DNA from: Oxalobacteraceae sp. CFBP 8761
GTDB lineage: Bacteria > Pseudomonadota > Gammaproteobacteria > Burkholderiales > Burkholderiaceae_D
Direction: 5' to 3'
Length of the DNA stretch: 64,000 nucleotides
Assembly: GCA_014841595.1 (NCBI GenBank)
Contig: JACYUE010000002.1
Location: forward strand, 1,116,001 to 1,180,000
The position numbers and the translations under genes are program-made. Shown in pieces: positions 23,460 through 31,324 of this stretch. Each line of letters starts with the position of its first letter. Positions within the stretch are counted from its first letter, which is position 1. The notes under the pieces were generated by a model, which worked only from the letters and a program-made list of their open reading frames with translations, was not told where the DNA came from and searched no databases.

Positions 23460-24422
23460 ATGACAGTAGTTGCGACCGCACATCCATACTATGACCGCCT
23501 GATCGAGGCCGGCCGCGCCAATGGCCCGGTGACGGTGGCGGTGGCGCACCCGTGCGACCGCTACGCACTCGAAGCGGCGCTCGACGCGGCCCGTATCGGC
23601 CTGATCACGCCGATTCTGGTGGGGCCGGCGGCGCGCATTCACGCCGCGGCCGATGCCGCTGGCCTGGACATCGGCGCGCTGCGCCTGGTCGACACGGCGC
23701 ACAGCCACGCCTCGGCCGCGCGCGCCGTCGAACTGGTGCGCGAAGGGAAGGCCGCTGCATTGATGAAAGGCAGCCTGCACACGGATGAACTGATGGGCGC
23801 CGTGGTCGCCGCCACGACCGGCCTGCGCACGGCGCGGCGCCTGAGCCACTGCTTCGTGATGGACGTGCCGGGGCGCAGCGAACCGCTCATCATCACCGAT
23901 GCCGCCATCAACATCATCCCGACGCTGGCCGAAAAACGCGACATCGTGCAGAACGCGATCGACCTGGCGCACGTGCTGCGCTTCGAGGGCGTGCGCGTGG
24001 CGATCCTGGCAGCAGTGGAAACCGTGAGCGACAAGATGCCATCGACGATCGACGCAGCGGCGCTGTGCAAGATGGCCGACCGCGGCCAGATCACCGGCGC
24101 GATCCTGGATGGCCCGCTGGCGATGGACAATGCGATCGACCCGCAGGCCGCCGCCGTCAAGGGGCTTGACTCGCCCGTGGCCGGGCGCGCCAATGTGCTC
24201 GTCGCGCCCGATCTGGAAGCCGGCAACATGCTGGCCAAGAGCCTGACCTTCATGGCCGGGGCAGCAGCGGCCGGCATCGTCCTCGGCGCGCGCGTGCCCT
24301 TGATTCTGACCAGCCGCGCCGATTCGGTCGCTGCGCGCCTCGCGTCGTGCGCCGTCGCCGTGCTGCTGGCGCGGCATCAGCTGGCCAGCGCCAGCGCCAA
24401 TGCCAGCGTGGCGGGGCGCTGA
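23460..24422 (+). CDS. Phosphate acetyl/butyryltransferase
   Basis: A 320-residue enzyme of the short Pta/Ptb family that exchanges CoA for phosphate on an acyl group. Characteristic segments are VAVAHPCDRYALEAALDAARIG, GKAAALMKGSLHTDELM, VMDVPGRSEPLIITDAAINI, and VLVAPDLEAGNMLAKSLTFMAGA near the C-terminus. It lacks the N-terminal DRTGG extension and any hydratase fusion. ATG 23460 has GGAGAG upstream; the frame extends into the DASS gene but without support. Its stop overlaps the ackA start by one base (TGATG). Acetyl versus butyryl or propionyl preference is not decidable here. Confidence 0.88.
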   Translation: MTVVATAHPYYDRLIEAGRANGPVTVAVAHPCDRYALEAALDAARIGLITPILVGPAARIHAAADAAGLDIGALRLVDTAHSHASAARAVELVREGKAAALMKGSLHTDELMGAVVAATTGLRTARRLSHCFVMDVPGRSEPLIITDAAINIIPTLAEKRDIVQNAIDLAHVLRFEGVRVAILAAVETVSDKMPSTIDAAALCKMADRGQITGAILDGPLAMDNAIDPQAAAVKGLDSPVAGRANVLVAPDLEAGNMLAKSLTFMAGAAAAGIVLGARVPLILTSRADSVAARLASCAVAVLLARHQLASASANASVAGR

Positions 24423-25645
24423 TGGCGACGCAGGACTGCATCGCGGTCATCAATGCCGGCTCGTCGAGCATCAAGTTTTCGCTGCATGCGCTGCCTGATC
24501 TGGCGCCGCTCTTCACGGGCAAGATCGATGGGCTGTATCGGGGCGCTGCGCGTTTCATCGCCCGCGACGCCGCCGGTCACACGGTCGGTGAACACGCCTG
24601 GACGACGCCGCTCGACCACCAGGCCGGGATGGAATACCTGATCGATTTCGCCGAGGGCCACCTGGATGGCTACCGCGTGTGCGCGGTCGGTCACCGCATC
24701 GTGCACGGCGGGGTCGACTTCAGCGGACCGGTGCAGCTGGACGACGCCGTACTCGATCGGCTGGCCGGCCTGATTCCACTGGCGCCGCTGCATCTGCCGC
24801 ATAATCTGGCGCCGGTGCGCGCCTTGATGGCGCTGCGACCCGGGCTGCTGCAGGTTGGCTGCTTCGACACCGCGTTCCATACGGCGCAGCCAGCGCTGGC
24901 GCAGGCGTTCGCGCTGCCAGAGGTGATCACCAGCCTGGGCATCCGCCGCTACGGGTTCCACGGGCTGTCCTACGAATACATCGCGGCCACGCTGCCGCAG
25001 TGCGATCCGGCGCTGGCCGGCGCGCGCGTGGTCGCCGCGCACCTGGGCAACGGCGCCAGCATGTGCGCGATGCAGGGCGGGCGCAGCATGGCCAGCACGA
25101 TGGGCTTCACGGCGGTCGACGGCCTGCCGATGGGCACGCGCTGCGGCGCGCTCGATCCGGGCGTGGTCATCTACCTGATCGAGGAGCTGGGCATGACGGT
25201 GGAGAGCGTGCAGCGCATGATGTACAACGAATCGGGCTTGCTGGGCGTGTCGGGCGTGTCGTCCGACATGCGCGTGCTGGAGGCGAGCAGTGACCCGCGC
25301 GCGCAACTGGCGATCGACTTGCTGACGTACCGGATCGGCCGCGAACTCGGTTCGCTGGTAGCCAGCCTGGGCGGACTGGACGCGCTGGTGTTCTCGGGTG
25401 GTATCGGCGAGAACAGCGCGCGGCTGCGCGCTGCGGTATGCCGTGATGCGGCCTGGCTCGGGGTCGAACTCGATTCTGCCGCCAACGCCGCGCCGCCCGC
25501 TGGCCCGGTCTGTATCAGCCTGGCATCAAGCCCGGTCGCCGTCTGGCTGGTGCCCGCCAACGAAGAACTGATGATCGCGCGCCATACGTATGACCTGCGT
25601 GAACTGCTCGATCCACCATTGCCTGAATCTGGAGAACACCCATGA
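24422..25645 (+). CDS. ackA: Acetate kinase
   Basis: A 407-residue ASKHA kinase that turns acetyl phosphate plus ADP into acetate plus ATP, or the reverse. Visible motifs are NAGSSSIKFSL at the N-terminus, VGHRIVHGG, RRYGFHGLSYEY, VAAHLGNGASM (phosphate loop), FTAVDGLPMGTRCGALDPG, and FSGGIGENSARLR (adenosine loop). Full length. Paired with the upstream phosphotransacylase it completes an acyl-CoA to acid plus ATP route. The start overlaps pta by one base and the stop overlaps the next gene by four (ATGA). Confidence 0.93.
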   Translation: MATQDCIAVINAGSSSIKFSLHALPDLAPLFTGKIDGLYRGAARFIARDAAGHTVGEHAWTTPLDHQAGMEYLIDFAEGHLDGYRVCAVGHRIVHGGVDFSGPVQLDDAVLDRLAGLIPLAPLHLPHNLAPVRALMALRPGLLQVGCFDTAFHTAQPALAQAFALPEVITSLGIRRYGFHGLSYEYIAATLPQCDPALAGARVVAAHLGNGASMCAMQGGRSMASTMGFTAVDGLPMGTRCGALDPGVVIYLIEELGMTVESVQRMMYNESGLLGVSGVSSDMRVLEASSDPRAQLAIDLLTYRIGRELGSLVASLGGLDALVFSGGIGENSARLRAAVCRDAAWLGVELDSAANAAPPAGPVCISLASSPVAVWLVPANEELMIARHTYDLRELLDPPLPESGEHP

Positions 25646-25929
25646 AAGTCATCCTGTCGGGCCTGCACGCCGATGCCAGCGAAAGCGCCATCATCGACAG
25701 CTTCACCCCGTATTTTCACATCACGCAGGTGGACATGATCCGCGAAGGTTCGCCTGACAGCCCCTGGGCCGTGCTGCACATCGCCGACTCGTACGAGCAC
25801 GCCTGGGCGGCCTGCAACAGCCTGCGTGGCGTCTTCCATCGCGGTAAGCGCCTGAGCGTGTACATCCCGACCCACCAGCCCGACATCTATCACGAGTTCG
25901 CGCCGCACGAGCGCCTCGATATCGCTTGA
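25642..25929 (+). CDS. RRM-like small protein coupled to ackA
   Basis: A 95-residue protein whose start overlaps the ackA stop (ATGA). The predicted order is beta-alpha-beta-beta-alpha-beta: KVILSGL (RNP2-like), SESAIIDSFTPYF helix, ITQVDMIREG, PWAVLHIA (RNP1-like position), YEHAWAACNSLRGVFHRGKR helix, LSVYIP. That is the layout of an RNA-recognition motif, with GKRLSVYI resembling the end of many RRMs. The usual RNP1 aromatic pair is reduced (one Trp). RNA binding is inferred from pattern only; it could be another ferredoxin-like fold. Confidence 0.6.
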   Translation: MKVILSGLHADASESAIIDSFTPYFHITQVDMIREGSPDSPWAVLHIADSYEHAWAACNSLRGVFHRGKRLSVYIPTHQPDIYHEFAPHERLDIA

Positions 25930-26005
25930 GCGTGGCGGCGCGGCGTCGCGCTCGACGCACAGCAATGCACGCACGCTGCCCCCGCTCGGGTGACATCCGG
26001 CGTGT

Positions 26006-26692
26006 TTACAAGCCCTGGTGACGCATCTGCGCCTGCACTGCGAATGCCAGCGGCGCCGCGGGCGGGTACACCTCGTCGTACAGCGCGCGCAGTTCGGCGG
26101 CCGCATCGGGATCGCAGGTAATAGCGTCCGACACGCAACGACCGGGCCCGTAGTCGCGCGCGGCCGGCGCATGCAGGACCGTCTCGGCCAGCGTGGCATC
26201 GTCGACCCGCGCCACGTGCGCGAGAACGGCGGCGCGCTCGCTGACGTCCGGGCCGCCACCGCCGCTGACCGCGACGAACAGCACCCGCATGGCGGGATTG
26301 AACGTGCGCGCCCCATGCAGACGCGCCAGCAGGCGGTATTGCAGGTCGAGCTCGAGCGCGCCGCCCCGCACCGGCACCACCACCAGCCGGCTCTCGGCCA
26401 GCACGCAGCGGCAGCCGTCGGTATCGCGCGTGCCGGCGTCGATCAGGATGTCGTCGAACAGCGGTCGCAGTGCGGCCAGGCGCGTCTTGACCGCACGGCT
26501 GCCCACCTGATGCGTTTCAATCCATGGCTGCACACCGGCATCGCTGCGTTCCTCGGACCAGTCGCTGTCGCCATTCCCGGCAGTGGTCATCAGGCACACG
26601 CGGCGGCCGCTTTGCGCGCGCAGCACCGCCAGGTTGCGCGCCACCACCGTGCGCTCCGGGCTGCTGTGTTGATTGACGATGGCGATGATCAT
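26006..26692 (-). CDS. ParA/MinD-like protein with a degenerate P-loop
   Basis: A 228-residue protein of ParA-type architecture: MIIAIVNQHSSPERTVVARN at the N-terminus corresponds to the Walker A strand and helix; then a switch-like FDDILIDAGTRDTDG, and LVVVPVRGGALELDLQYRLL as in ParA/Soj proteins. The canonical KGGVGKTT is replaced by HSSPERTV, lacking both the signature Lys and the P-loop Lys. The later segments, including RVLFVAVSGGGGPDVSERAAV, keep the fold. ATG 26692 is chosen, since 26755 would add an unrelated N-terminus. No parB-like gene is adjacent. Nucleotide binding is doubtful. Confidence 0.6.
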   Translation of the reverse strand: MIIAIVNQHSSPERTVVARNLAVLRAQSGRRVCLMTTAGNGDSDWSEERSDAGVQPWIETHQVGSRAVKTRLAALRPLFDDILIDAGTRDTDGCRCVLAESRLVVVPVRGGALELDLQYRLLARLHGARTFNPAMRVLFVAVSGGGGPDVSERAAVLAHVARVDDATLAETVLHAPAARDYGPGRCVSDAITCDPDAAAELRALYDEVYPPAAPLAFAVQAQMRHQGL

Positions 26693-26773
26693 GGGTGCGT
26701 TTCTGAAAAAAATCGATCTGCTCAGCGTAGCGACGCGCCCATAAAAATGGGGCAAAAGAGGTGGGTGCGCCCG

Positions 26774-26804
26774 TCAATGCCGTGTAAACGTGGCATTGAA
26801 TGCC
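26774..26804. repeat. Inverted repeat between the LysR gene end and the ParA-like gene
   Basis: TCAATGCC (26774-26781) and GGCATTGA (26792-26799) are perfect inverted arms 10 bp apart. The second arm is also half of the palindrome GGCATTGAATGCC (26792-26804). There are thus three ATGCC-type half-sites in 31 bp. It could be an operator for the ParA-like gene or a T-less terminator of the LysR gene. Confidence 0.5.
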
Positions 26805-26814
26805 CCGCGGACGA

Positions 26815-27720
26815 TCAGGGGACGGCGTCGCGCAGCGCGGTGGCCATGTCGATGAAGGCGCGCAGCTTCGGCTGGCCCTGGGCTTTTGCGGCGAAGTACA
26901 GGTAGAGGCCTGACGTGTTTGGCACGAACGGTGCAAGAACACGTTCGAGCTGGCCATTGGCGAGGTCGTGTGAGATCTCGATGTCGGGCAAATAGGCCAG
27001 GCCCATGCCGGAGCGGGCAAAGTCGGCGATCAGGCCCGTGTCGTTGACGACGAGCGTGTGTCCGGTCTCGACGTGGAATGCGGCGCCATCGCGCGTGAAC
27101 TGCCAGCGCGCCAGCATTGTCGAGGTGTGGAAGCGGTAGCGGATCGTCGCGTGGCGCACGAGGTCTTCCGGTATGCGCGGCCGGCCGGCATCGGCGAAGT
27201 AGGCAGGGGCGCCGACGACCGACCAGCGCAGCTCAGGCGTCAGGCGCACCGCGACCATGCCTTGCGCGACCGACTGGCCAAGACGGATGCCTGCATCGTA
27301 CCCCCGTTCCAGCAAATCGACCTCGCCGTCGTCGAGCGAGATATCGAGCGCCACGTCGGGATGCGCGCGTCGGAACTGCGGTGCCAGCGTCTTGAGCACC
27401 AGCGCACCCAATGCGCGCGGGACAGTCAGCCGCAAGGTGCCGGCCGGGCGGTCCCGAAAGCGCGCCAGGCTCGAAAAGGCATCGTCAATCTGGCAGGTCG
27501 CGGCCAGCAGGTCGGCATACAGCGCGCTGCCCGTCTCAGTGAGCATGACACGGCGCGTGTTGCGGGTCAGGAGAATGACGCCGTGCTGCGCTTCGAGCAG
27601 TTTCACGGCCTTGCTGGCGGCGGCAGGTGTCACCCCGATGCGGATGGCGGCGGCTGTAAAACTCTTCATCTCGGCAACGGCGAGAAAGATGCGGATGGCG
27701 TCCAGGGAGGTGGTTTTCAT
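26815..27720 (-). CDS. LysR-family transcriptional regulator
   Basis: A 301-residue LTTR. The N-terminal winged helix is typical (LDAIRIFLAVAEMKSFTAAA, then GVTPAAASKAVKLLEAQ), followed by the periplasmic-binding-type effector domain (residues 90-295; RLTVPRALGALVLKTLAPQF). The effector is unknown. It is divergent from the small NTF2-like gene with a 107-bp gap containing an LTTR-like palindrome at 27745-27755, so that gene is the likely target. ATG 27720 is preferred over 27732. Confidence 0.9.
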   Translation of the reverse strand: MKTTSLDAIRIFLAVAEMKSFTAAAIRIGVTPAAASKAVKLLEAQHGVILLTRNTRRVMLTETGSALYADLLAATCQIDDAFSSLARFRDRPAGTLRLTVPRALGALVLKTLAPQFRRAHPDVALDISLDDGEVDLLERGYDAGIRLGQSVAQGMVAVRLTPELRWSVVGAPAYFADAGRPRIPEDLVRHATIRYRFHTSTMLARWQFTRDGAAFHVETGHTLVVNDTGLIADFARSGMGLAYLPDIEISHDLANGQLERVLAPFVPNTSGLYLYFAAKAQGQPKLRAFIDMATALRDAVP

Positions 27721-27744
27721 CACGACGATCATTAACTTGGAGTT

Positions 27745-27755
27745 GATAGTCTATC
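27745..27755. promoter_or_regulatory. Candidate LysR-type operator
   Basis: GATAGTCTATC, an 11-bp perfect dyad centred on T, lies in the short divergent region between the LysR gene and the NTF2-like gene. Confidence 0.5.
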
Positions 27756-27827
27756 GGCTAACTGTGGGTATCGCGAGGTAATCAAGGCTGGCACGATATG
27801 GACTCACATTTATCTTCAGGAGACATC

Positions 27828-28157
27828 ATGACAATCCCCATGCCCGCCCTGGTCAGCGACTACTTCCTGCACGCGAATGCACACGATGCCGATGCGGTGG
27901 CAGTGTGCTTCAGCCAGGATGCCGAGGTGCGCGACGAGGGGCATGTATATCGTGGACGCGACGCGATCGGCGCATGGAAGCGCGCAACCAGCGCCCGCTA
28001 CGGCGCGACAGCGCATCCGGTATCGTGCGAAGTGACACCGCCCGGTTGTATCGTCCAGGCCGAGGTCACGGGAAACTTCCCCGGCAGCCCCGCGCGCATC
28101 ATCTTCGATTTCAGCCTCGACGGCCTAGCAATCACCGCCTTGGCCATTCGCGCATGA
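27828..28157 (+). CDS. NTF2/SnoaL-like small protein
   Basis: A 109-residue protein of the NTF2-like (SnoaL) cone fold. Seen: SDYFLHANAHDADAVAVCFS, then DAEVRDEGHVYRGRDAIGAW (typical A-x-x-x-D-x-G-x-x-x-x-G-R-x-A-I signature) and IIFDFSLDGLAITALAIR as the last strands. Members include isomerases, hydrolases and binding proteins; no activity can be assigned. CAGGAG precedes ATG 27828 by 6 bp; the frame from 27798 is not needed. It is transcribed away from the LysR regulator, its likely controller. Confidence 0.82.
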   Translation: MTIPMPALVSDYFLHANAHDADAVAVCFSQDAEVRDEGHVYRGRDAIGAWKRATSARYGATAHPVSCEVTPPGCIVQAEVTGNFPGSPARIIFDFSLDGLAITALAIRA

Positions 28158-28208
28158 GCAAACCAGCACGCCACCTCGTCGCCATTGAAAAAAGTTGCGG
28201 CTCATCAC

Positions 28209-28238
28209 TTGCAAGGTTCGCCAGCCTGCCGGTATAAT
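28209..28238 (+). promoter_or_regulatory. Promoter of the second tRNA-Ser gene
   Basis: TTGCAA (28209-28214), 18-bp spacer, TATAAT (28233-28238), 35 bp before the mature tRNA. Confidence 0.7.
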
Positions 28239-28273
28239 GCGGCCTCTCGCAGCGATGCGAGACGACCGAATCT

Positions 28274-28363
<90 letters not shown>

Positions 28364-28370
28364 AGTAGCA

Positions 28371-28399
28371 AAAAAAAGCCACCGCAAGGTGGCTTTTTT
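28371..28399 (+). terminator. Rho-independent terminator of the second tRNA-Ser
   Basis: A run of A then AAGCCACC, loop GCAA, GGTGGC and six T (28394-28399). The stem can lengthen by pairing the A run with the T run, so it could work in both directions. Confidence 0.88.
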
Positions 28400-28411
28400 C
28401 ATTCGTACGGC

Positions 28412-28812
28412 ACAGCCGGGGCCACACAGCCGGGGTCACAAACAGCCGGGGTCAGGTCTGACATTCGGACACGAGCTCAACGAAAAGCCGGGGTCAGGTC
28501 TGACATTCGGACACGAGCTCAACAATCGAGTAGTCAAAACTTGACATTCGGACACGATCTCAACGCTCGGGTAGTCGAAACTGGCTGGCACTGGGCTGTG
28601 CTAATACTGGTAGGACCGCATTGAAAGCGGGTAAGGCTGAGGTCGTGTCCGAATGTCAGACCTGACCCCCGCTTTCTTGACCCCCGCTTTCTTGTGGTAA
28701 CCAGTACCGGCATGGTGCGGGGCCAGCTAGTTCCGACTACTCGACTGTCGAGGTCGTGTCCGAATGCCAGACCTGACCCTCGCTTTTCGACCCTCGCTTT
28801 TCCTCGCTTTTC
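28412..28812. repeat. Cluster of direct and inverted repeats (REP-like), noncoding
   Basis: The 550 bp between tRNA-Ser and the antiporter gene hold no credible gene but a dense repeat cluster. The core GTCAGGTCTGACATTCGGAC occurs at 28451-28470 and 28493-28512 (period 42 bp), degenerates at 28541-28557, and recurs inverted at 28647-28666 and, with one change, at 28758-28777. A second unit (GTAGTCGAAACTGGCTGG to AAGCGGG, 28566-28630) recurs inverted and diverged at about 28683-28745. Short tandem pieces (GACCCCCGCTTTCTT twice; CCCTCGCTTTTC) flank the inverted cores. The core holds a self-complementary GTCAG-GT-CTGAC. No transposase is present. Confidence 0.85.
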
Positions 28813-28863
28813 GTTCTGGCGCATATCGGGCACCAATCATTCCTGCCGGCTACACAACGGGCC

Positions 28864-28884
28864 TGTACAGACATTGTCCGTACA
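28864..28884. promoter_or_regulatory. 21-bp dyad upstream of the antiporter gene
   Basis: TGTACAGACATTGTCCGTAC plus a final A is symmetric about the central T with a single mismatched pair. It ends 29 bp before the start codon and overlaps a TACAAT (28881-28886) that could be the -10 element. Candidate operator. Confidence 0.45.
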
Positions 28885-28913
28885 ATCGCCCGATTCAATT
28901 TGCTGGCTATCCC

Positions 28914-30218
28914 ATGTCGACAACTCACTGGTTTTTCCTGATCGGCATGCTGATGCTGGCGCGCGGGCTTGCGGCGTCCACGTTGGCGCGGTTGCCCGTC
29001 ACGTCTGCGATCATCTATCTGGGCGTCGGACTCGTCCTCGGGCCGGCGGGCTTTCATGTGTTTTCGTTCGATCCCATCGGCCAATCCCATTTGCTGGAAA
29101 CGCTCACCGAGATCGCCGTGCTGGTGTCGTTGTTTTCGGCCGGCGTCAAGATGCCTGTGCCGGTTCGCTGGCCGCGCTGGGTGCCGGCGCTGCGGCTCGC
29201 GTGGGTGTCGATGACGATCAGTGTCGCGCTCGTGGCTGCCTTCGCGTACTACGTTCTTGGGCTGCCGATCGGGGCTGGCATCCTGCTGGGCGCCATCCTG
29301 GCCCCGACCGATCCGGTGCTAGCCACCGATGTCCAGGTCCGCCATCCCGACGACCGCGACGAATTGCGCTTCACGCTGACCTGCGAAGCGGGGATGAACG
29401 ATGGCTCCGCGTTTCCGTTCGTGATGCTGGGTCTTGGCTTGCTGGGCGTGCATGAGCTTGGCGACTTCGGCCTGCACTGGTTTGCGGTGGAAGTCATCTG
29501 GGCCACGTTCGGGGCGATCCTGATCGGTGCCATGGGCGGCTATGCGGTCGGGCGCCTGGGTTGGATGCTGCGGGGAAGGGAACCCAAGCACGAGGTGCTG
29601 GACGACCTGGTCGGTCTGGGCCTGATCGCCGTCGTGTATGCGGTGACGGTCGAGTGCATGGCGTGGGGATTCCTCGCCGTGTTCGCCGCAGGCGTGGCGC
29701 TGCGCCATACCGAACTGACGGCATCGGGCGCGCACAAGGATCGCCAGGGTCTGCTCGTGCCGGACGAGCCACCTGCCGGCCCGGCAGGGGAAGCCCAGGC
29801 GCCGCTGTCGGTCAGCTCGGAATCGCTGGTGTTCAAGGAGCACATCGAGCGCCTGTCCGAACTGACGCTGGTGCTGCTGCTGGGCGGCATGCTGACGATC
29901 CAGACGTGGACCTGGCAGACGGTGTTGACGGCGCTGTTCCTGTTCGTGGTGGCGCGGCCGCTGAGTGTCTACCTGGGACTCCTGGGCTGCGGGCGCTCGC
30001 CGCGCGTGACGTCGATGATCGCCTGGTTCGGCGTGCGCGGCATCGGCTCGCTGTATTACCTGATGTATGCGATCAACCACGATTTGCCGTCCGGCCTGGC
30101 AAGCCAACTCAGCCAGATCACGATTGCCGTGATCATGCTGTCGATCCTGGCCCATGGCCTGAGCGTCAAACCGATTCTCGACCGCTTCTGGCGGCGGCGC
30201 AGGAACAATCCGGGCTGA
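28914..30218 (+). CDS. CPA1-type cation:proton antiporter
   Basis: A 434-residue membrane protein with about 12 helices of the NhaP/CPA1 type, exchanging Na+ or K+ for H+. Seen: PVTSAIIYLGVGLVLGPAG, the LAPTDPVLATDVQV motif, EAGMNDGSAFPFVM (a Glu/Asn-Asp pair in the ion site), and WFGVRGIGSLYYLMYAI near the end. A Pro/Ala-rich cytoplasmic insert lies near 280-300. ATG 28914 is chosen; the frame from 28764 begins inside the repeat cluster. The ion is not decidable by sequence. Confidence 0.88.
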   Translation: MSTTHWFFLIGMLMLARGLAASTLARLPVTSAIIYLGVGLVLGPAGFHVFSFDPIGQSHLLETLTEIAVLVSLFSAGVKMPVPVRWPRWVPALRLAWVSMTISVALVAAFAYYVLGLPIGAGILLGAILAPTDPVLATDVQVRHPDDRDELRFTLTCEAGMNDGSAFPFVMLGLGLLGVHELGDFGLHWFAVEVIWATFGAILIGAMGGYAVGRLGWMLRGREPKHEVLDDLVGLGLIAVVYAVTVECMAWGFLAVFAAGVALRHTELTASGAHKDRQGLLVPDEPPAGPAGEAQAPLSVSSESLVFKEHIERLSELTLVLLLGGMLTIQTWTWQTVLTALFLFVVARPLSVYLGLLGCGRSPRVTSMIAWFGVRGIGSLYYLMYAINHDLPSGLASQLSQITIAVIMLSILAHGLSVKPILDRFWRRRRNNPG

Positions 30219-30224
30219 CGGCCT

Positions 30225-31160
30225 TTAGCGCTTGCGCGCCTGCAGCCACACTGCGGCAATGCGCTCGACTTCTTCATAGCCCGGCTCGCCAAGCTGCCCG
30301 CCGAAGATGTCGGGATCGAGCTCTTCGTACGACCACGATGCGCATTCTGCATCGAGCCGTGCGCGCAGGCTCTCAAGGAAATGGTCACTGTCCCCCGTGA
30401 TCGCCACGCCCGTGTACAGCAGCAGCCGCCCGCCGGAGCGCAGGCGCGGCAGGCCTTCTTCAACGATGCGGCGCGACAGCTCGGCGCCACGTTCGCCGCC
30501 GCCGTGGCGGTAGCGGCGAGCGTCCGGATCGAGAACGAAAGGTGGATTCGACACGATCAGGTCGACCTCGCCCGCCACACCATTGAACAGATCGCTCTCG
30601 CAGGCCGTGAACCTCGTCGCGTCGTTCAGCTGTGCGTTCACCCGGGACAGCGCCAGCGCGACCGTGTTGACATCGGCGCCGATCACGTCGGCAGCCGGGA
30701 AGGCACGCGCGATCGTCAGCGCGCCGGCACCACTGCCGCAGCCGACATCGATCGCGCGCATTGGCGCGGGGTCGGCCGACGCGAATGCACGCCGCATGGC
30801 GCCGATGAAGCGGTAGGTGTCCGGCCCGAAGAACACCGCATCGTCGTCCTGCGTCGGAAAGGCGGAATGAAACAGCAGCAGATCGTCCAGCGTCGAGGCG
30901 CGCACGGTCGAGCGCAGCGCGTCGCCTTCGCCAGCCAGCACGCCGGCATCCGCCATCATTTCGAGCATGCCGGGCGGCAATACGGCGGGGGCAAACGGCC
31001 GGCTCCAGCCGAACACGTCGCGCAGGTCACGCGCCTGTTCGTTGCCGGGCCTACCGTTGATGCGCCGGTGGGTCGACGGCGTGACCGTCATGAAGCGGTA
31101 ACCGGCCTGGCGCAGGGTCGTGCCAAGGGTGAGCAGGGCAGTGGCTTGGGTAGATGTCAT
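30225..31160 (-). CDS. Class I SAM-dependent methyltransferase with NPPF motif
   Basis: A 311-residue protein. The central Rossmann domain has AIDVGCGSGAGALTIA (motif I) and LIVSNPPFVLDPD (motif IV), the latter typical of methyltransferases that modify amide or exocyclic amino groups (PrmC, RsmC/RlmG types). An N-terminal domain (1-110) includes HRRINGRPGNEQARDLRDVFGWSRPF. The target may be protein glutamine or nucleic acid; not determined. It is convergent with the antiporter (6-bp gap). ATG 31160 is the family-like start (MTSTQATALLTLG). Confidence 0.8.
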   Translation of the reverse strand: MTSTQATALLTLGTTLRQAGYRFMTVTPSTHRRINGRPGNEQARDLRDVFGWSRPFAPAVLPPGMLEMMADAGVLAGEGDALRSTVRASTLDDLLLFHSAFPTQDDDAVFFGPDTYRFIGAMRRAFASADPAPMRAIDVGCGSGAGALTIARAFPAADVIGADVNTVALALSRVNAQLNDATRFTACESDLFNGVAGEVDLIVSNPPFVLDPDARRYRHGGGERGAELSRRIVEEGLPRLRSGGRLLLYTGVAITGDSDHFLESLRARLDAECASWSYEELDPDIFGGQLGEPGYEEVERIAAVWLQARKR

Positions 31161-31324
31161 GGCGCAAGCATCGCATGAATCGCGCGGCGCCGCGCGCACG
31201 AACCGGGTCGTATGCCAATGGAATTTGATGCATTATGTGATCACTCGAACATACCGGATGACGGCGACCAACCATACTCATCAACATAGTCAAACGACAA
31301 CGACCACGAGAGAGAACACGCACA

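Noticed and set aside
28412..28812. CRISPR array in the repeat cluster
   Set aside because: Copies are few, of mixed orientation, with no regular spacers, and there are no cas genes.
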